DNA of 7,129 bases from Candidatus Kuenenbacteria bacterium CG_4_8_14_3_um_filter_39_15 (GTDB lineage: Bacteria; Patescibacteriota; Patescibacteriia; UBA2196; GWA2-42-15), in NCBI GenBank assembly GCA_002782365.1, contig PFHP01000063.1, forward strand, positions 1 to 7,129. The letters run 5' to 3'. Position numbers and translations under genes: made by a program. The notes under the pieces are model-generated. The model ran no database searches, was not told the origin of the DNA, and saw only the letters and a program-made list of their open reading frames with translations. Shown piece after piece: positions 5,553 to 7,129 of the stretch; positions within the stretch are counted from its first letter, which is position 1, and every line of letters starts with the position of its first letter.

Positions 5553-7124
5553 ATGGAATTATTGAAATGGATATTAAAAAAATTAAATAATTCAATTACT
5601 GGCGGCGCTATTATCATCGCTGTTTTTTCTGTTTTGGCCAAATTATTCGGACTGTTAAGAGACAGGTTGCTGGCATCCGGCTTTGGCGCAGGGGATACTT
5701 TGGACGCCTATTACGCGGCATTCAAGCTGCCGGATCTGATTTTTAATACCCTGGTCCTGGGGGCGCTGTCAGCGGCCTTTATACCTGTTTTCATTGAACT
5801 TAAAAATAACAAAAGTCAGTTTAATCATTGGCAATTATCATCAGCAATAATCAATATTATTTTTGTGGTTTTGTTTATTTTTGCGGCAGTTGTTTTTATT
5901 TATGCTGATAAGATTATGCCTTTGGTCGCGCCTGGGTTTGCAGGTGAAAAACTAGCTTTGACGATTAAGCTGACGCGGATAATGCTGGTGAGTATTTTAT
6001 TTTTCGGCATCAGCAATGTTTTGTCAGGAGTACTGCAATCAATGAAAAAATTTGTCATGTTTGCTCTGGCGCCGGCGATGTATAATGTCGGTATAATTAT
6101 CGGAGTTGTATTTTTTGTCAAAAAATTCGGGCCGGCAGGGCTCGCTTGGGGAGTAGTGCTGGGAGCGCTTTTACATCTGCTGATACAACTGCCTAGTGTG
6201 ATTAAACTTGGTTTTAAGTGGCAGCCAGTCATGGCTTGGAGAAATAAAGCAGTCAGGCAGATTGGCAAACTAATACTGCCCAGAACAATCGGACTGGCAG
6301 CCAATCAGATAAACCAAGTGGTGATCACGGCCATTGCTTCTACCTTGATGGCCGGATCAGTGGCAATATTTAATTTAGCTTTTAATTTGCAGAGCGTGCC
6401 CATTGGCATTTTTGCCGTGTCACTGGCGATTGCCAGCTTTCCTTCCCTGTCGGAAAGTTTTACCACGGGCAATCGGGAAAAATTTTTGCAAAGATTTTCC
6501 GTGACAGTCAGGAGAATACTCTATTTGGTAATCCCGGTTTCAATTTTTATGATTGCTCTGCGGGCGCAGATTGTCAGGCTGGTGCTGGGGGCAGGGGAGT
6601 TTGATTGGACTGATACCGTCATGACTGCCCAGACTCTGGGGTTTTTTGGCATTTCGCTTTTTGCCCAGGGATTAATACCAATTTTAGCCAGGGCATTTTA
6701 TGCTTTTCAGAATACGCTCATTCCGGTCACCATTAGTTTAATGGCGGTGATAATGAATATCTTGGCTTCAATAATCTTGGCGCCAAAAATGGGCGTGGCG
6801 GGATTAGCCCTTGCCTTTTCAATCACTGGCGCCATACAAGTGATACTTTTATTTGTGACCTTACATCATAAAATTGGCAATGTGGATGAAAAAAAGATAT
6901 TATTTTCTTTGATAAAAATAGTCACGGCAACAATTGGGGCAACGATATTTATTCAGATTGTTAAATATGTTGTAGGCAATATAGTGGATATGCACACTTA
7001 TATTGGCGTATTTACCCAGTTTACCTCGGCTGGAGTTGTGGGAATTATAATGTATTTATTGTTTACCTGGGCGCTGGGGAGCGAGGAAATAAAAGAAATT
7101 AAAAAACAGCTAGGCTATGAATAA
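5553..7124 (+). CDS. murJ: Lipid II flippase MurJ (MVF/MOP family)
   Basis: MurJ flips the undecaprenyl-linked peptidoglycan precursor lipid II across the cytoplasmic membrane. The 523-residue product is hydrophobic throughout, in line with the 14 membrane helices of the family. It opens with the typical TM1/TM2 region: FGLLRDRLLASGFGAG (32-47), DAYYAAFKLPD (51-61) and GALSAAFIPVF (70-80). VAPGFAG (125-131) and the TM8 loop VPIGIFAVSLAIASFPSLSES (282-302) also match the family. Arg36 and Asp51 correspond to the important E. coli Arg24 and Asp39. The positions of E. coli Arg52, Arg270 and Glu273 appear to be Phe64, Asn278 and Ser281, and Arg18 is Lys30. A related polysaccharide flippase is less likely given the N-terminal match. 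The gene starts 22 nt after pyrG without a clear ribosome-binding site and ends 5 nt before the window edge, so what follows is unseen. Confidence 0.94.
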   Translation: MELLKWILKKLNNSITGGAIIIAVFSVLAKLFGLLRDRLLASGFGAGDTLDAYYAAFKLPDLIFNTLVLGALSAAFIPVFIELKNNKSQFNHWQLSSAIINIIFVVLFIFAAVVFIYADKIMPLVAPGFAGEKLALTIKLTRIMLVSILFFGISNVLSGVLQSMKKFVMFALAPAMYNVGIIIGVVFFVKKFGPAGLAWGVVLGALLHLLIQLPSVIKLGFKWQPVMAWRNKAVRQIGKLILPRTIGLAANQINQVVITAIASTLMAGSVAIFNLAFNLQSVPIGIFAVSLAIASFPSLSESFTTGNREKFLQRFSVTVRRILYLVIPVSIFMIALRAQIVRLVLGAGEFDWTDTVMTAQTLGFFGISLFAQGLIPILARAFYAFQNTLIPVTISLMAVIMNILASIILAPKMGVAGLALAFSITGAIQVILLFVTLHHKIGNVDEKKILFSLIKIVTATIGATIFIQIVKYVVGNIVDMHTYIGVFTQFTSAGVVGIIMYLLFTWALGSEEIKEIKKQLGYE

Positions 7125-7129
7125 TATTC

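Noticed and set aside
5900..6304. A 134-codon minus-strand open frame inside murJ
   Set aside because: It is the complement of membrane helices and has no promoter, start signal or family resemblance.

Overview
The window looks like a piece of chromosome from a candidate-phyla-radiation bacterium (Patescibacteria, probably a Parcubacteria-like lineage). This placement is an inference. It rests on AT-rich and tightly packed genes, the near absence of Shine-Dalgarno sequences, divergent versions of CTP synthase and MurJ, and a small orphan membrane protein. All genes read through with the standard code. No in-frame TGA is used as a sense codon, which argues against the Gracilibacteria/Absconditabacteria group. 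A bL9 gene is present; some CPR lineages are reported to lack it.

Layout: (1) Positions 1 to about 91 hold the 3' end of the RNase P RNA gene (rnpB), cut by the window edge. (2) At 110-1498 there is a polyprenyl-phosphate sugar-1-phosphate transferase of the WbaP/WcaJ type, which starts surface polysaccharide synthesis. (3) A strong two-way terminator at 1501-1526 separates it from a convergent small membrane protein gene of unknown function (1544-1837, minus strand). (4) The intergenic region 1838-2108 holds back-to-back predicted promoters and then a striking 161-nt fold (1941-2101): a perfect 25-bp inverted repeat enclosing three further hairpins. It ends 7 nt before the next start codon. 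(5) A collinear block follows on the plus strand: an S41 C-terminal processing protease (ctpA-like, 2109-3422), ribosomal protein bL9 (rplI, 3447-3893), CTP synthase (pyrG, 3899-5530) and the lipid II flippase MurJ (5553-7124). Gaps are 5-24 nt with no terminator between them, so they are probably one operon.

The block mixes envelope work (protease, MurJ, and the nearby sugar transferase) with growth housekeeping (bL9, CTP supply). The least ordinary part is the nested inverted-repeat element. If the predicted promoter at 1919-1927 is right, the element makes up almost the whole 5' leader of the ctpA-rplI-pyrG-murJ transcript. It is either a MITE-like non-autonomous repeat that landed in the leader or a structured regulatory RNA; the sequence alone cannot decide. 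Secondary points are CTP synthase substitutions at the expected feedback pocket, a MurJ without several charged residues known to matter in E. coli, and a sugar transferase with a worn-out glycine motif in its middle domain.
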